From Phyto melanocephala (Eukaryota; Arthropoda; Insecta; Diptera; Rhinophoridae), in the NCBI GenBank assembly GCA_941918925.1, contig OW799233.1:29394421-29458420 (forward strand): a stretch of 64,000 nucleotides of DNA, written 5' to 3'. The translations under genes and the position numbers were made by a program. Shown here in pieces: positions 34,858-46,990 of this stretch. The notes beneath the pieces are model-generated. The model saw nothing but the letters and a program-made list of their open reading frames with translations, was not told the origin of the DNA and searched no databases. Position 1 is the stretch's first letter; each line of letters starts with the position of its first letter.

Positions 34858-37130
34858 TAAATAACTTCACCTAAATTATTGTTTATTTGCTGGTTTAGTC
34901 ATTCAGTTAATTTATAAATGTTTTAAGTCAATTAAACCTCCGAAAACAAGACTTCTGTGTGAAAACACACACAATATTGCATATTCATTACAAATTTTTA
35001 TTAATTGAGATCTATTAAATTCAAAATTTAAATGTTACACAATATAGAAATATTTTAATAATTTTAATATTTTATTTATTTAAAAATTCATTATTTTTTC
35101 ACTCAAAAATATTACAAAAAATCAAAAAAAAAATATTAATTTCCTGACGAGGCTTCACAACGGAGAAGCAAAACATTAAGAAAATTATTAACTTTAAAAT
35201 ACATCATTTTAAAGACCTTGAGCTGTAATAATTTTAGTTAATATTGAAATTAAAAAAGGTCAAAAAAACCAAATAAATATTTTTTAATTTATTCAAATGC
35301 AAAAAATTAAATATCTCCAAACAAAAAATATATGACTAAGGGTACATTTATAAATCTAGCCAGAACATATGTGTTACAACTGTAATGTGTGCATTACATT
35401 CGAATGAGTGAGGTTCCCTTAATATCCTTTCCATGATTTCTTTTTTAAATGTTGTAAGCCAACTAAGCTTTAAGGGGGTCCCTAAAATTTCAAGTCTCCA
35501 TCTAGGTGTTAAATAATTTAAATTAACACTTCAAACTAAAAAAAAGTCTAAACAGATTTATGATTCAGACAAAGGGTTAAATAAATGTTTATTTAATAAA
35601 AATTTGATTTCCAAATATAAAAAAAATTTTAAAATTAATATATTGTTATATAAGTACGTATACGATTTGAGTCATAAATCGAACGTTGTTGATTTAACCG
35701 TTTTGCTTCTCAAAACCCTCTTGTATTTTTTTATTTTTTACTAAATCCAGAACTCAACTTCAACTGTTGGTTTAAGATTAAAATACATAAAATACTTAAG
35801 ACTGAACTTATCCATTTATACCAACAGAACCCTTAAAGGACCTCAAACAAGCATATGTTTGCCAAAGGTATTTGATAAATCGTTCCCCTTGTCTTGTTTT
35901 CCAATCTTTAATTTTTTTCTTAGGCCCATTAAATTTATCATAAAAACCGAAAATAATTTTAAAATATCTAATAACTTTTTTTTGTCATCACTCTAAATAT
36001 GATGTTCAGTGAAAAAAGTCAATAAAAAGGGTCAAGTTATTACATTAATAAAATATTCTATTCTGCTTCCATATTTTTTTTTCCTTTTACTTAAATACTT
36101 AGAAACCTCATAAATTCATAAGGAATCACTTTATTCTCCTCCAGTTAAATTTTTTTTTTTTTTTCTTTTTGTTTTTAACAGCTGTATAAAACCATTTTTA
36201 TATGAGGTCATATTTATACTTCATTAAGTGTCAATTTCAGATAAATTATAGCGTTATTTTTTTTGCAAAGCACAGAAGGGGAGGGTAGTAGAAAAAAATC
36301 TAGTACTTTGACGTGGGCAAACTGAAAATGTTGTTCGACTTGCATGGAAAACAAATGCTAAGGAAATTTTTTTGGCATTAAATATAATGAAATGGAAATG
36401 CAAAAAGCTCTTTGTTTTACGAAGAGACAAGTGACACAACGATGAAGTAAATATTTATATTAATAATCAGCGTTAACAATTTAGCCCTTTTAAGGCTTCA
36501 TTAAGCCTTTTTCAATAATGCTTAGCCGTGGAAAAATTAATTTAGGCCTTAGTTTTTAGCCATTAAATAAATATCTCAAAATTTATATTCAAAGTAAATT
36601 GTCAAACATTGCTGCAAACATAAAGGTTTCATCATAAAAAAGCAGCTGTAATAGTATGGAACTGGTATTTAATTTTTAAGTCTTTATTTTTGCTTCTAAA
36701 AAATTACATTTATAAACGTTTGAAGGAAGTAACAGCAAAATTTTTTGTTATTCTGAAAATTTTATATAAGGTTTTGTAAGCTGTTTGTGTTTGTCGTAAT
36801 TTAAATTAACCGGTTTTAAATTATAAGGTGTCATTTAATCGAATTCATAAACATGAAAACTTGCAACGTGAGGCACTCTGCAAGTATTGTTAACTCGAAA
36901 TAAACGCTAACTTTTGTAAACTAAACTATCACACAAAAAAAAAACATCTTAACGCAGTAATGGTTTCGCTGGTAGAAATCCTTTGCTTTTTAAACAGGAG
37001 TTTTGATTGGGTATGTTTTAAACAGTACATAGTTCAATTGCTACAATAGATAATTTGACAGAAGTATACAGAAATCAATATGCACAGAACCTAAAGCTGC
37101 ACACACAGAGAAAACAGTATCGGTCATGAG
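34858..37130. other. No gene recognised
   Basis: A+T-rich intergenic DNA. The minus-strand frame at 36254-36439 has no recognisable motif. Confidence 0.55.
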
Positions 37131-37139
37131 TATCGCAAT

Positions 37140-37311
37140 TGTTGCCAATCGGATAGTTTAGTTGTGATAGTAAAATTTTACGGTTTTATCTACAGAATTT
37201 CGTTTCGGAATAAATAAATTAATAAATTAAGATTCTTGCAATAGAAATTTTATAATCACAAACGAAAAGTTTGATTGCAGGAACTGAACCATTCGATTGG
37301 CAACGAATCGA
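37140..37311. mobile_element. Small MITE with GTTGCCAATCG ends
   Basis: The left end (from GTTGCCAATCGGATAGTT) and right end (AACCATTCGATTGGCAAC) are imperfect inverted repeats. Related arms occur alone at 33772 and near 43100 (CACTATCACAACTTAACTAT). No coding capacity; target duplication not clear. Confidence 0.6.
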
Positions 37312-37558
37312 ACGAATTGAACAAATCCTTGTAGTCTGCCCTGGGATGTTGTATAGTGGCATAGTTATGAGCAAATTGAGGTAATAAGTCTTGTTCAGTT
37401 TTGTTAAGCGCAGGATTTATTTTTTTATCCACCATTCCACTTGGAAATTTTTGTTGATTGATTTTGGGCCAATATTTTTTAAAACGCTGGAAAATATCTA
37501 ATGGTCCACTGATGGTCTACTGAGGCAAATGCTATACAAGATAAGAAATGCTATATAG

Positions 37559-38010
37559 ATGTTCATTATGTTAATTTATTTGAGACCGTGGATTGAAACG
37601 CCAATTGCCGCGAAAGCACCCTTAAACGATTTAAATATTATTAAGTTCAATGAATTGAATGAAATAATAAGCAATGAAGTAACGAACAAGTTTTCGAATC
37701 ACTTGTGGTACCTGACACCAGAAGCAGCAGGTCTTTCATTTTGCGATAATGCTGTAGACGTTGGAGAAAAGAAAAAAAAATGGTTAAAAGTCTCAAAGAA
37801 GAATAAAATAATGAGAATGAAAGAATTAAACCAAAAAAATATTTCAGATTTTGTTCTAAAGATTTAATATTGAAACTAACTTTCTAAAACTTGACCCTTC
37901 TAAGTGGCACAATGAATCCGAATTTCAAAAGGGAATGATACTGCAGAGCGTTTTGTAAAACTAATGGAAGAATATAATGCAGCTTTAACAAAAAACGAAG
38001 AAGAGAAACA
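37559..38010 (+). pseudogene. Transposase remnant related to the 60.6-kb DNA transposon
   Basis: The first frame (37559-37867) gives IYLRPWIETPIAAKAPLNDL, then NHLWYLTPEAAGLSF. After a frameshift, from about 37950, it reads NDTAERFVKLMEEYNAALTK, then NEEEKQ and a stop. The order APxNDLxLLK...WYLTPxxAxLxF...NDxxERxVxL is the same as in the transposase remnant at 61.1-61.9 kb, so both come from one transposon family. I recall such proteins widely in arthropod genomes, but I cannot name the superfamily with certainty. No inverted repeats were found around this fragment. Confidence 0.7.
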
Positions 38011-39855
38011 ATAAGAGTAACTGATTATAGGAAAAACTACGGTAGCATTAATAAATCCGACCTTTGCGATTAAGTTTAAATGTTTATCAAGAATAGTAAT
38101 CAATAAACGTAAGTTAATTTCAATAAAATAATATATTACAAGCCTTGTCTCTATTGAAAAGTCCATATAAACCAGTTTTATCCATTTTAGTGGGCATGTG
38201 CCATAACTTAACCTAGGGCAATCAGTCTAAGATTTTGGAATTTCATTATTGGCGTAAAAAGGAACAATTTGAGGGGCGGTACACTTTTTTTGCAAAAAAA
38301 AAAAAAATTACCATACAAAAAAAGTTCGCTCTAATAAACATATTTCAAATTCTTATATTAGCTGACAATTTTAACATTGACTAAAACTCAGTATTAAATC
38401 TAAGTTATCTTTTTAGCAGCTGTTTTTTTTTTATTTAAAAATAATTTGCAAAATACTTTTACATGCTGTCATAAATTTCTACGTGTATTTAAAAGACTTT
38501 ACTTGTTTTTAACTAAAAACTGATGGTTTTGAATAAAATCTCCCCTAAAGTTTTTCGCCATTTCTTTAGCTATTTTTAGCGTTATTTGATCATCAAGAAT
38601 TGACAGCACTAATAACCATGTTCATATTGATTGTATTCAGTAGTAGGAATTTAAAAATTTTGCCGTCAAATCTAGCGATCACAAAACCAGTTTAGCGAGC
38701 AAAAACTAATTTTAGCTATTAGCGAGAATTCCAGCGATTTTTGCTGACCCAAAACTTCATACTTCATCAGAATAAAAAAATTGATATGCGAATGAAGTTT
38801 CCTAGCAAATCAATTTCGCAATTGTACCCTTTATGAAATAAGATGAAACAAAAAAGTTTTGTTAGAAGTGATGAGCATTAAAAGTTAAAACAAACAATTT
38901 TAAAATCGTATGTATTTTTAGAATAAAATTGGTAGGCAGTATCACTTGAAGTTCCTATGAACCTACGATGAAAGGACACAGTGAACCCAAAAAGTTTAAG
39001 TACAAATTTCACTCTAGTAATATTACCTATAATTTACATATTTTTCGCTAGCAGAACCATTCTATCTTTTCATGATTTTTCATAATTTAATGTTACAATT
39101 ATTTTGTTTTGTCTTAAAAATCTTTAGATTTATTAATAAAATGTTATTTGTATCTGAACATTAAAGGGGTTTAAGAAAAAAAAAAACATTTTTATGCAGT
39201 ACCATTGTGGCGATCATAATAAATAAAACTTTTATTTATTTATTGTAGACCCCAGGTAGTCATGATTCACACACTCTTTCTCTTTCTTTCTTTGCCATCA
39301 AATTTCGCCTGTTTCTTCTTTCAATATCTCAAGTGTACAATGGATTTGTATTACATTTTAATGATTTACCATTAAACGTTTATACAAAATTTGGAATATA
39401 TAGGATAAGTTAGCAATTTATCGCTAAAATTATTACTGAGTAAAAAAACCAGCTATTTGCTAGCGTTTTTAAAGTCACATTAGCGATATTCGTCGAAAAA
39501 AGTTCCCTTCACTGATAGCATATTCATTTATAATTTAAATTGTGTTGTAGCCAGACGATTTTAATAATAAGATCGTTTATCGGTAGCAGCATGGCTTTAG
39601 TTTTGTTGTAAAATAATAATTTAACTGGGTAATAAATCTGTATTTTTTCTTATTTTTATTTTTGGAAGTCAGTGATTTTCTGGGCAACTTTAAAGTTAAT
39701 TTTGCCACTTTGTTTAAAAATTTATTATTTTATATAAAATGTTATTAAAATTTATTTTAGGCCTTATGCTCCTAATAGAACAAAGGAAAAAATACTATAT
39801 TTTTGTGTGGAAACTTATAATTGAAATTAGAAAGTTGACATATCGTTCGTATCCA
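38011..39855. other. No gene recognised
   Basis: A+T-rich intergenic DNA. The 37900-38166 minus frame is a shadow of the transposase remnant. Confidence 0.55.
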
Positions 39856-39859
39856 CGCC

Positions 39860-40045
39860 ACCCAATTAAAGCCTTAATAGATTAGTAATCATCGACCTAT
39901 AAATCCCGCCATTAGCGGCAATTTCCCTATTAATGTTATACCCAAAGAAATATGAACCAATGACGCTGCCAAAATCCTTACCAAACATTGGCATCACGCA
40001 ATGCCTTGAATGCTTCTGGATCTTCTGTGAATAAGTATCGTTCTA
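39860..40045 (-). pseudogene. Decayed mariner-type transposase fragment
   Basis: Minus-strand frames read EDPEAFKALRDANVW, a stop and GFWQ, then, shifted, SVIGSYFFGYN and AANGGIYRSMITNLL. This is the mariner order PEE...VTVW.G.W..GxIGPYFF...VNGxRYRxMI. Frameshifts and stops throughout; no ends recognised. Confidence 0.6.
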
Positions 40046-40535
40046 AATTAAAATATTTGCTAAAACAAGTTTATAATTCGCACCTGTTATAACCAACCAT
40101 ATCCATCTGTGGCCATAACAAAAATTAAACTGAACCATTTGACAGTTCTAGCTTTAAATTTATGATTTATTAGGTGTGAAAGTTCATAAATCCCTATTGA
40201 AAAATCAATTGTTTTCATATTTTACTTTTTTAAAAATTCCATAAATTCATTACAAGTGAATAAAATTTTTTGTATTAAAAAAATGTTTTAAACAAACTCT
40301 GCTACTTTGCTTTTTATTTAAAAATCATTATTGCTAATAAACGATTTTGAAGACTTTTTTTAATTTTTTAAAGTTCCTACTTGTTTATCTGCAATTTTTT
40401 TTACGTCTTAATCTAACAAGATTCCCCGCTTGTGATGTGATTCTAAAAAAAGAGTATAATGCTGTTTTTCAATACAAATTTAAAAAAATCTATATTAAAA
40501 TTAAAATATCCATTAAGATTTGAAAAAAAACAGCA

Positions 40536-40596
40536 GACAGTTGTCCGAGGCCTTCGGCCACGGGCTGTCCCTTTAGGCTGTGTCAGAGACACGGCC
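40536..40596. other. Two adjacent strong G+C-rich stem-loops
   Basis: The first (40536-40569) pairs GACAG with CTGTC and CCGAGGCC with GGCCACGG around a TTC loop. The second (40576-40596) pairs GGCTGTGTC with GACACGGCC around AGA, with one G-T pair. The surrounding DNA is mostly A+T. I do not recognise a known RNA or transposon end, and strand is undetermined. Confidence 0.6.
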
Positions 40597-40619
40597 ATTA
40601 AGTTCAACGTAGAATACGC

Positions 40620-43580
40620 CATCCAATAAGACAGAAAACATATATAACAATAAATGATAAATAATATAAGCAAATGAATTTATTTATTTGATAGTTACTG
40701 CTGTCAAACAGCATCAAGCAGCATTGTTATTTTGCTTACTTGGCAGCACTTTCATTTAATATAAAAATTTATGAATTAATTTTTTCATATATTTTTTATA
40801 ATTGTATATAGGTATATATCTATGTTAAATTCAAATTAACATTTAACATTTTGTTTCACTTAAATACATAAGTAAATATACGAAATTTCAATATTTCATC
40901 AATCAAAACAACAGCCAAAGGTTTGTGTCCACACTGAAACAACAGCATAGTTTGTGTTCACGCTACAAACTCAAACACTCAACCAAACACCACACATATG
41001 TTTGAGTGTATGTGTTTAAATAATTTTCATTTGATAAATTTAAATATTTGGAAGATATCAACCAATATGAAATGTATATCAAACGAAAGATAACATCTTC
41101 ATTTACCTACAAAAAAAATTGTTAAAAAAAAGTTATCTCGCCGTTTCCTTATAATCAATGAAATAAAGATTACAACAATAACAATCTGACATGACTCCCT
41201 ATACCGTAAGGTAAGACGTATTCTACGCCAAAAACTAGTAATGCAAAATCTACTCAAAATTTACTTTATTTTAATAAAATTTTCTTTGATTTCCTCGTAC
41301 ATTTTATGGAACAAATAAACGATAATTTCATAACACACCCTTGTTTAGGAATAAAAAAAAAAATTATCTTTTCTTGGCTTTTTAGAGAAAAATATATAAA
41401 TACGACATTTTTATAACACCCTACTCCCACCGATACACTGTTTATGTTTGTATATTTTATGTACATACATACTTGCTGCCTCTTTATGCAGGACATTTTA
41501 TTAATATTTTGTTTTAACATCTATGAACCAGGCACGTTACTTAAGGCGGACTAAAAATATTGTTGTCTTAATAAATGTGATCAGACAAGTGGTTAAAAGT
41601 AAGACTTTTATTAAAAATAAAGCCAAATAATCTGAGTTGTAATGTAACATACAATGAGCTAAATATTTGTTTATGTCACATTGTTATGCTGACATAAATT
41701 TATTTACACATACAAACATAAATACAACCATTTACTATGCTAATTTCCTTCAATTCTCTTTACTTTACTTTACTTTATTTTACTTTACTTTAAATATTAC
41801 TAACACAGCAATAAACAAAAAATTTTCTTTAACACACCAAATGTAAGCGAATGTGCTTGGTTTTTTTTTGGCATTAAGTGTTATTCTACACCCCCTTCAA
41901 AACCTTTACAAATTATATTATAAAAATATGTTTAGAAAAAATAAATTTTTCAGTTGAAAAAGTTATAGAAACACCAGTCAACAAAAAAAAGAATTCCTGA
42001 CCGCGGCAATAAGTATGGCTACAAATCATTAGTTGGCATGAAATATGGTATGAGTCAAATACCAAAAAAAGAAGATCTTAGAAAAATAGTATGTAAAGGA
42101 CGTGCTACTTTTCACAGCATGATTTTAGGCCCTAATGTGTGTGTGTGTAGGTGTGACTAAAAATGTTTTCCTTTTATTTTTATCTTTTTTTATACATATA
42201 ATATATAGCTATTAAAAGTAAAAAAAAAAACAATATTAACAGATTACACAACCCATCTTTATATAAGAAATTATTGTAGTTCTTCTTTAATAAGAGGTAA
42301 TTCATATTAGTTGAAGTTTAAAGAGTATCATGACCCCATATCTGCATTGCTAATGTCAAAATGTTTTAAAAGTTAAAAGGGATTAACACATACATAACAA
42401 TAAACACTTAGTATGTTGTTGTAGAGTGTATGCTCTACTAATGTTGTGCTAATGAGGTGTTCATTAATCGAGTTTAGGGCGATGTGGTGATCTAAATTTT
42501 TTCGCTAAGTTTTAAATGAGGTGCATTACATTTGGTATTTTTCATAATTTTTTTTTTTAACTTCATCCCAAATAATTATAATAAATTCAGCGCTCAGGTT
42601 AATAGTTATAATTATCCAAAGTACTAAGATGTTCTTCTAAATTTTAGAGCCTCCTGTGATACCTTACGCTAACTCCTCTTTTCAAAGAGGAATACTTAAA
42701 ATGGGCCATAGTATTTTCTATAATATATTGCTTGTATCTTCTACGTTTGCTTAAGGCAAGCTGCCGGTGTTTTTGCATTTTGTAATATAATATTTGAGTT
42801 TTTAAATTTATATATGTTAAGGGTGATAATGGTAGAATATTTTGGAAAAACTAATTATCCGGTAAAAGCTGCATCACTCATAATTCATCACTCTTTTGAA
42901 CAGAACAAGAAATTTTGTGTGTAATTATCAACTTACCAACTAAGTATTTTTTTATAAAATTAAAAAAAAATAATAATAATAATATGTTTTAATTTAATTA
43001 ATTAAATTTCTAGTGTAAGAAATACAATTTGATAGTGCTGAGTATATATTTATATTTCAAAATGGTTGTATCTTTAGAAATTCAACCATAAAATTTCACT
43101 ATCACAACTTAACTATAAAATGATTTCTTTACCAGCTATAAAATCTATTAGATTTTTTAAATTTAATATTTTATTTATTCTGTTGATTAAAAAATCAACC
43201 AAATTGTTTGTAACTAACACTGGCTTATAAAACAAATAAATTAATTTTTGTGCAAACATATATGAAGGTTACGACAAAAAAACAGCAGTTTTCTAAATTA
43301 CGCAAACTATTTACACAACTATTTACATGTCCAACACATTTTATTTAAAATTAAAGAAAATGAGAAAAAATACACACAATTATAAAATAACAAAATAAAT
43401 TAAAATACATAATAAATGTGCAAACACTATTAATAATTAATTTAAAAATAAAAAAAAAAATGTAAAAGAAACGAACAAATATTACTAATACTAAAATATT
43501 AAAACCACAAAACAATATGTTGAAATTTAATTTATAAAAATTTATTGTAAAAAATATAATTCAATTTATTTTCGCAATAT
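40620..43580. other. No gene recognised; TTTAC microsatellite at about 41757-41792
   Basis: A pentanucleotide (TTTAC/TTTAT) run is the only clear repeat. CGTA-type 13-mers occur at 40607 and 41220 (see findings). No coding signal. Confidence 0.5.
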
Positions 43581-43585
43581 TTTAG

Positions 43586-43643
43586 AGGTCATACACATAC
43601 AAATGACCTGACGGATATCACCGAAATACCGCAAATATTGCTG
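43586..43643 (+). other. Candidate 58-nt internal exon
   Basis: A segment much richer in G+C than its flanks lies between a good acceptor context (TTATTTTCGCAATATTTTAG) and a consensus donor (GTATGTGA). Only one plus-strand frame is open; after one leading base it reads GHTHTNDLTDITEIPQILL. No neighbouring exon was found, so this could be a small exon inside a large intron or a chance/transposon-derived island. I do not recognise the peptide. Confidence 0.35.
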
Positions 43644-43670
43644 GTATGTGAAAACAGTTTCTATCTTAAA

Positions 43671-43710
43671 TAAATAAAAGCCGTACCGAATCTAATAGTA
43701 CCCTTCACCA
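43671..43710 (-). repeat. Isolated Helentron subfamily A 3' terminus, stem-loop damaged
   Basis: AATAAAAGCCGTACCGAATC followed by ACCCTTCACC is a decayed inverse of the A-type 3' end and subterminal repeat; the left half of the stem-loop is missing. Confidence 0.5.
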
Positions 43711-43726
43711 ATTTTTACAGAGTTAC

Positions 43727-44012
43727 TTTTAATGGGGTTTTTAGATGTTAGTATAATATTGATATATTCATATTTAACTAATAGGAAGCAAACCGTTAGA
43801 TTTAAAAACATCCGTTTTAAAAGTATTGATATATTATCCGGTATACCGCAGGGTAGTTACCGTGGGCTGCTTTTTGTTTTATTGTACATTAATGGCTTAC
43901 CTTATGTGAGTCAAAAATTCAGTATTTTGATGTATGCTGACCAATAACGTCTTCAAGAGTACCTAATTTCATTATACACATGGTGCAAGTTAAAATTGAT
44001 GCAGCGTAATTT
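43727..44012 (+). pseudogene. Non-LTR retrotransposon reverse transcriptase fragment
   Basis: Reads SYLTNRKQTVRF, then DILSGIPQGS, LLFVLLYINGLPYVSQ and LMYADQ. These are the reverse-transcriptase motifs SGVPQGS(xLGPLLF) and the catalytic YADD, here changed to YADQ. In other frames further bases give SLYTWCKLKLMQ, typical of the segment after YADD in jockey/CR1-type LINEs. The fragment is cut at its right edge by the Helentron at 44013. Catalytic residue loss and a stop show it is inactive. Confidence 0.85.
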
Positions 44013-44157
44013 TAACAAGTAAGAACACTATTTTCGAACCTTTTATACCCACCACCAATTTTGTGTACTCTAAAAAGACAATATTTATTATTTTGTTAAT
44101 CGCTATGGAAATCTCTTTCTGCTAAAATATGTATCACTATCTTTGTAAAGGGCCGAT

Positions 44158-44695
44158 GTTGAATGTGAACCACACCTAAACGTCAAGTTTTTTCTTGCAT
44201 TTCATTTGACATTTCTCAATTTCTGACTAACTCAATTTGAACCATGGAAAGAGACACAAGCGAGCAAAATGCATTTTGTGCACTTCGTAATTCTTTTTTC
44301 AACATAATTGTTCAAATCCATTCACAAACGGAAGAATTGTGAAGAATATTAAAATTTCAGCAAACAGGTCTGTATGAAATGTGAACACATCTGTGAATGC
44401 GTTCTAAGTTCGTTGAATGGAAAACATCACTGTTTTTCGCGATAGTGTGGCAAAAGAGCAGTCAACTTCGACTCATCCTCGTGCCCAACAATTGAACATC
44501 AACATTGTCATTGAAATTTTGGACCATCGGATGGAGGTATGCCACCGAGGTCGCGGGGGCCATTTAGCCGTTATTTTGTTGCATACATAATTCAACCATA
44601 CCAATATTATCATATTAAAAATAATGACAATAATTTCCTAAATAAATTGTGTTTTATTCAAAATCAACATCGGCCCTTAAAATTTAAAGACCCTT
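44158..44695 (+). mobile_element. Non-autonomous mariner element in Helentron B
   Basis: Same family as 7478 and 31877. It keeps ATGGAAAGAGACACAAGCGA at the protein start and NAFCALRNSF of the helix-turn-helix. A shifted frame gives ENITVFRDSVAKEQSTSTH joined to VIEILDHRMEVC and GRGGHLAVILLHT with a stop. The left terminal repeat is partly deleted; the right one (AATTTAAAGACCCTT) is kept. TA flanks both ends. Confidence 0.8.
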
Positions 44696-45511
44696 TATAA
44701 CTTTTATATGCTAGTACAATGATTTCGTATATTTAGTCTTTCAATGAAAGTGGGCTTTAAAGTAGGCGTGTCAATAAAGTTTCTGCTAAAAAATAACACT
44801 GAGATATTTCAATATAGTCCTTTATTCGTTCCAAAACTTTGTCAATAGAGTAATTATATAAATTTAAGATAACCCGTTATATGGGGACTGGGCCTTAAAG
44901 TGAGCGCGTCACCTAAATTTTATAGCATAATAATGACATTGACTAGGATATATGTGGCAAATTTCATCATCACACCTCAAATTTTTTCGGTTTTATGATC
45001 TTTAAGATTTCATCACTAGATAACGTGAAAAGTGGGCGTAACAGTAGCCGTGTCAAAGTTGTTTCTGCTAATAAACACAACTTAGATATTTCATTTTAGT
45101 CCTTTAATCTTCCAAAATCTTTGTTCATAAAGAAATTATATGAAATTGAGATAAAACGTTATATGGGAAGTGGACGTGTCGCATTTATTTTCCGTCAGAA
45201 CAAAGCCTTTGACTAAGCAATGGTTGCAAAATTTCAGGATCATACATTTAATTTGGCTAGTTTTATTATATTTTAAATTTTAAATATACTGAAAAATACA
45301 CTTCGCGGTATAAATTTTCGTACGTTTTAATCTATAACTCCTCTCCTAATTTATGGAATTAGGCAACTTTCAGGGGAAAGTATTGTTTTACTCAGGAAAT
45401 ATATATTTGAAGTTTCATGACTCTACGTCAATGTGTTTGGCCACAATTCCATTTTATTCGATGTTGGAAGGACACGGTTTTTTTTGTCCTACTCTTGCAT
45501 TACGAGCTATA

Positions 45512-45616
45512 TTAGGTTAGGTTAGGTTGAAAAGTAGGGGTATAAAAGCCCAAACCCATGACAGGTATGCACTTATGCCCAGATGGCATGTTGTGCGCTC
45601 CCTAATACGCATAATA
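45512..45616. mobile_element. 105-base insert with 13-bp target duplication and TTAGG-type end
   Basis: ATTACGAGCTATA occurs on both sides (45499-45511 and 45617-45629), and other Helentron copies carry it only once (compare 56347-56359). The insert begins TTAGGTTAGGTTAGGTTG. A 13-bp duplication is typical of retroposons such as SINEs or truncated LINEs; read on the minus strand the tail would be CCTAA repeats. No coding capacity. Confidence 0.8.
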
Positions 45617-45910
45617 ATTACGAGCTATAACTCTCTTCCTAATATTCCGAATTAGCCCATTTTTAATACCAAGCAAACCTTGTGTACAAGATATATTCTG
45701 GCAAAATTTAACACCCCCAGCTTTTTCGATCCGAACTCTATCGTGCTTTCAACAGGCGGACAGATGGACGCACAAAGCTAGATCGTCATAAAATGAAACC
45801 GCGACTCAGAATATATATACTTTATAGGGTCTAAAATGGATATTTCGATGTGTTACAAACGGAATGACAAAATGAATATATCCCCACCATTTTTTTTTGG
45901 CGGGTATAAA

Positions 45911-46630
45911 AAAGAAATTCATATTTGATTTTAAATTGAGTTATTTTAAGAAAATTATTCACTCGTAGGTTGTGGAGACTCAACTCAAAATCATCAACAC
46001 AAAAATCGGCTAAATGCAAATCAAACTTAAACCAAATCAAATTAAATGAAAATAAATTTAAAAATTCAAGACAAAACTAAATTACGCAAATCGTGGCTCT
46101 GGTGTATGGTGTTCAGTCTTGTTTGTTTTGAACGTTGTTTTACATAACGAACATTGATTATGAAAAATTTAAATTTATCACCGCTGAAACCTCGACTATA
46201 TTGATTGTTAAACCACAGATATTTATTTAAACTAAGAATTATTGAAATGATAAAAACATATTTTTAAATTATTTATGTGTTAACTTATAGCAAATATTTT
46301 AATTAAAACTTAAAGGAATAATAAATTGTAGGAATTAATGAGTACTAAGTGCAATTAAAGTTGACAATAATATAATTATTGGATTAGTCGAAAAAATGTA
46401 GAGAGTAATGCAAAAAGCATCGTTTTTGTTAAATACAAAACAACTTTTCTTAAGTTTTATTCACATTTAAATATAAAGTACAAAAATTAGCGTGTTTTAA
46501 ATATAATTGGCATTCAAAAATTAACTGTAAATTTTAATTACAAAGAAATAACTTGTTTAATCAAATTGTTGAACATTGAAAATTGTTTAAACATGAAAAT
46601 ATGGAGCCAATTATAATTATCCAAACGAAA
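45911..46630. other. No gene recognised
   Basis: A+T-rich DNA. Confidence 0.5.
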
Positions 46631-46634
46631 GTGC

Positions 46635-46990
46635 ACGATCAAAACTAAACAATTAATTTCACACCGTGTATGGTATATGGGTCCGTCATGTTGAAATAAC
46701 AACAATTTTATAATCATCCAATTTAGGCAGAAATAACTTTGATATCGTATCGCAAAAAATACAAACCGTTAGAGATACTGCTTGACCAGGATAATTTTTG
46801 AAGAAGTTTGATTCAATGTGGTCAAAAACTGCTTACAACAACTTCACGTTTAGAAACAATACGTAGATTTTCTAAAATGAAAATACGTCTAGTTCTAGGT
46901 ATGCACTTCTGCCTGAATTCCTAAAAAAGTACTTTGGTGTAAAAAAAACAATCTGGAATCTGATTAAAAATTTTCCAGACAATTTGTTCC
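46635..46990 (-). pseudogene. Decayed mariner-type transposase fragment
   Basis: A minus-strand frame has LLLFQHDGPIYHTRCEI, matching the block FQQDGAxxHxxxxxR with the second catalytic aspartate. Upstream LFLPKLDDYK matches the segment just before it. Further upstream the match is weak and frames change often. It differs from the other mariner remnants in sequence. Confidence 0.6.

Larger units (their letters stand above)
44013..45910 (-). mobile_element. Helentron subfamily B copy, stem-loop lost, carrying two inserts
   Basis: Left edge AACAAGTAAGAACACTATTT is followed by TCGAACCTTTTATACCCACC: the stem-loop segment GCTGTGCCG is missing. The right edge is CCACCATTTTTTTTTGGCGG then GTATAAAA. 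It contains a mariner MITE (44158-44695) and a 105-base retroposon-like insert (45512-45616). The GTCY core is short (near 45756-45775). It is inserted into a LINE reverse transcriptase fragment. Confidence 0.85.

Noticed and set aside
37900..38166. 88-codon minus-strand ORF
   Set aside because: Antisense shadow of the transposase remnant at 37559-38010.
45512..45530. TTAGG repeats as interstitial telomere
   Set aside because: Only about three units, contained within an insert that has a 13-bp target duplication.
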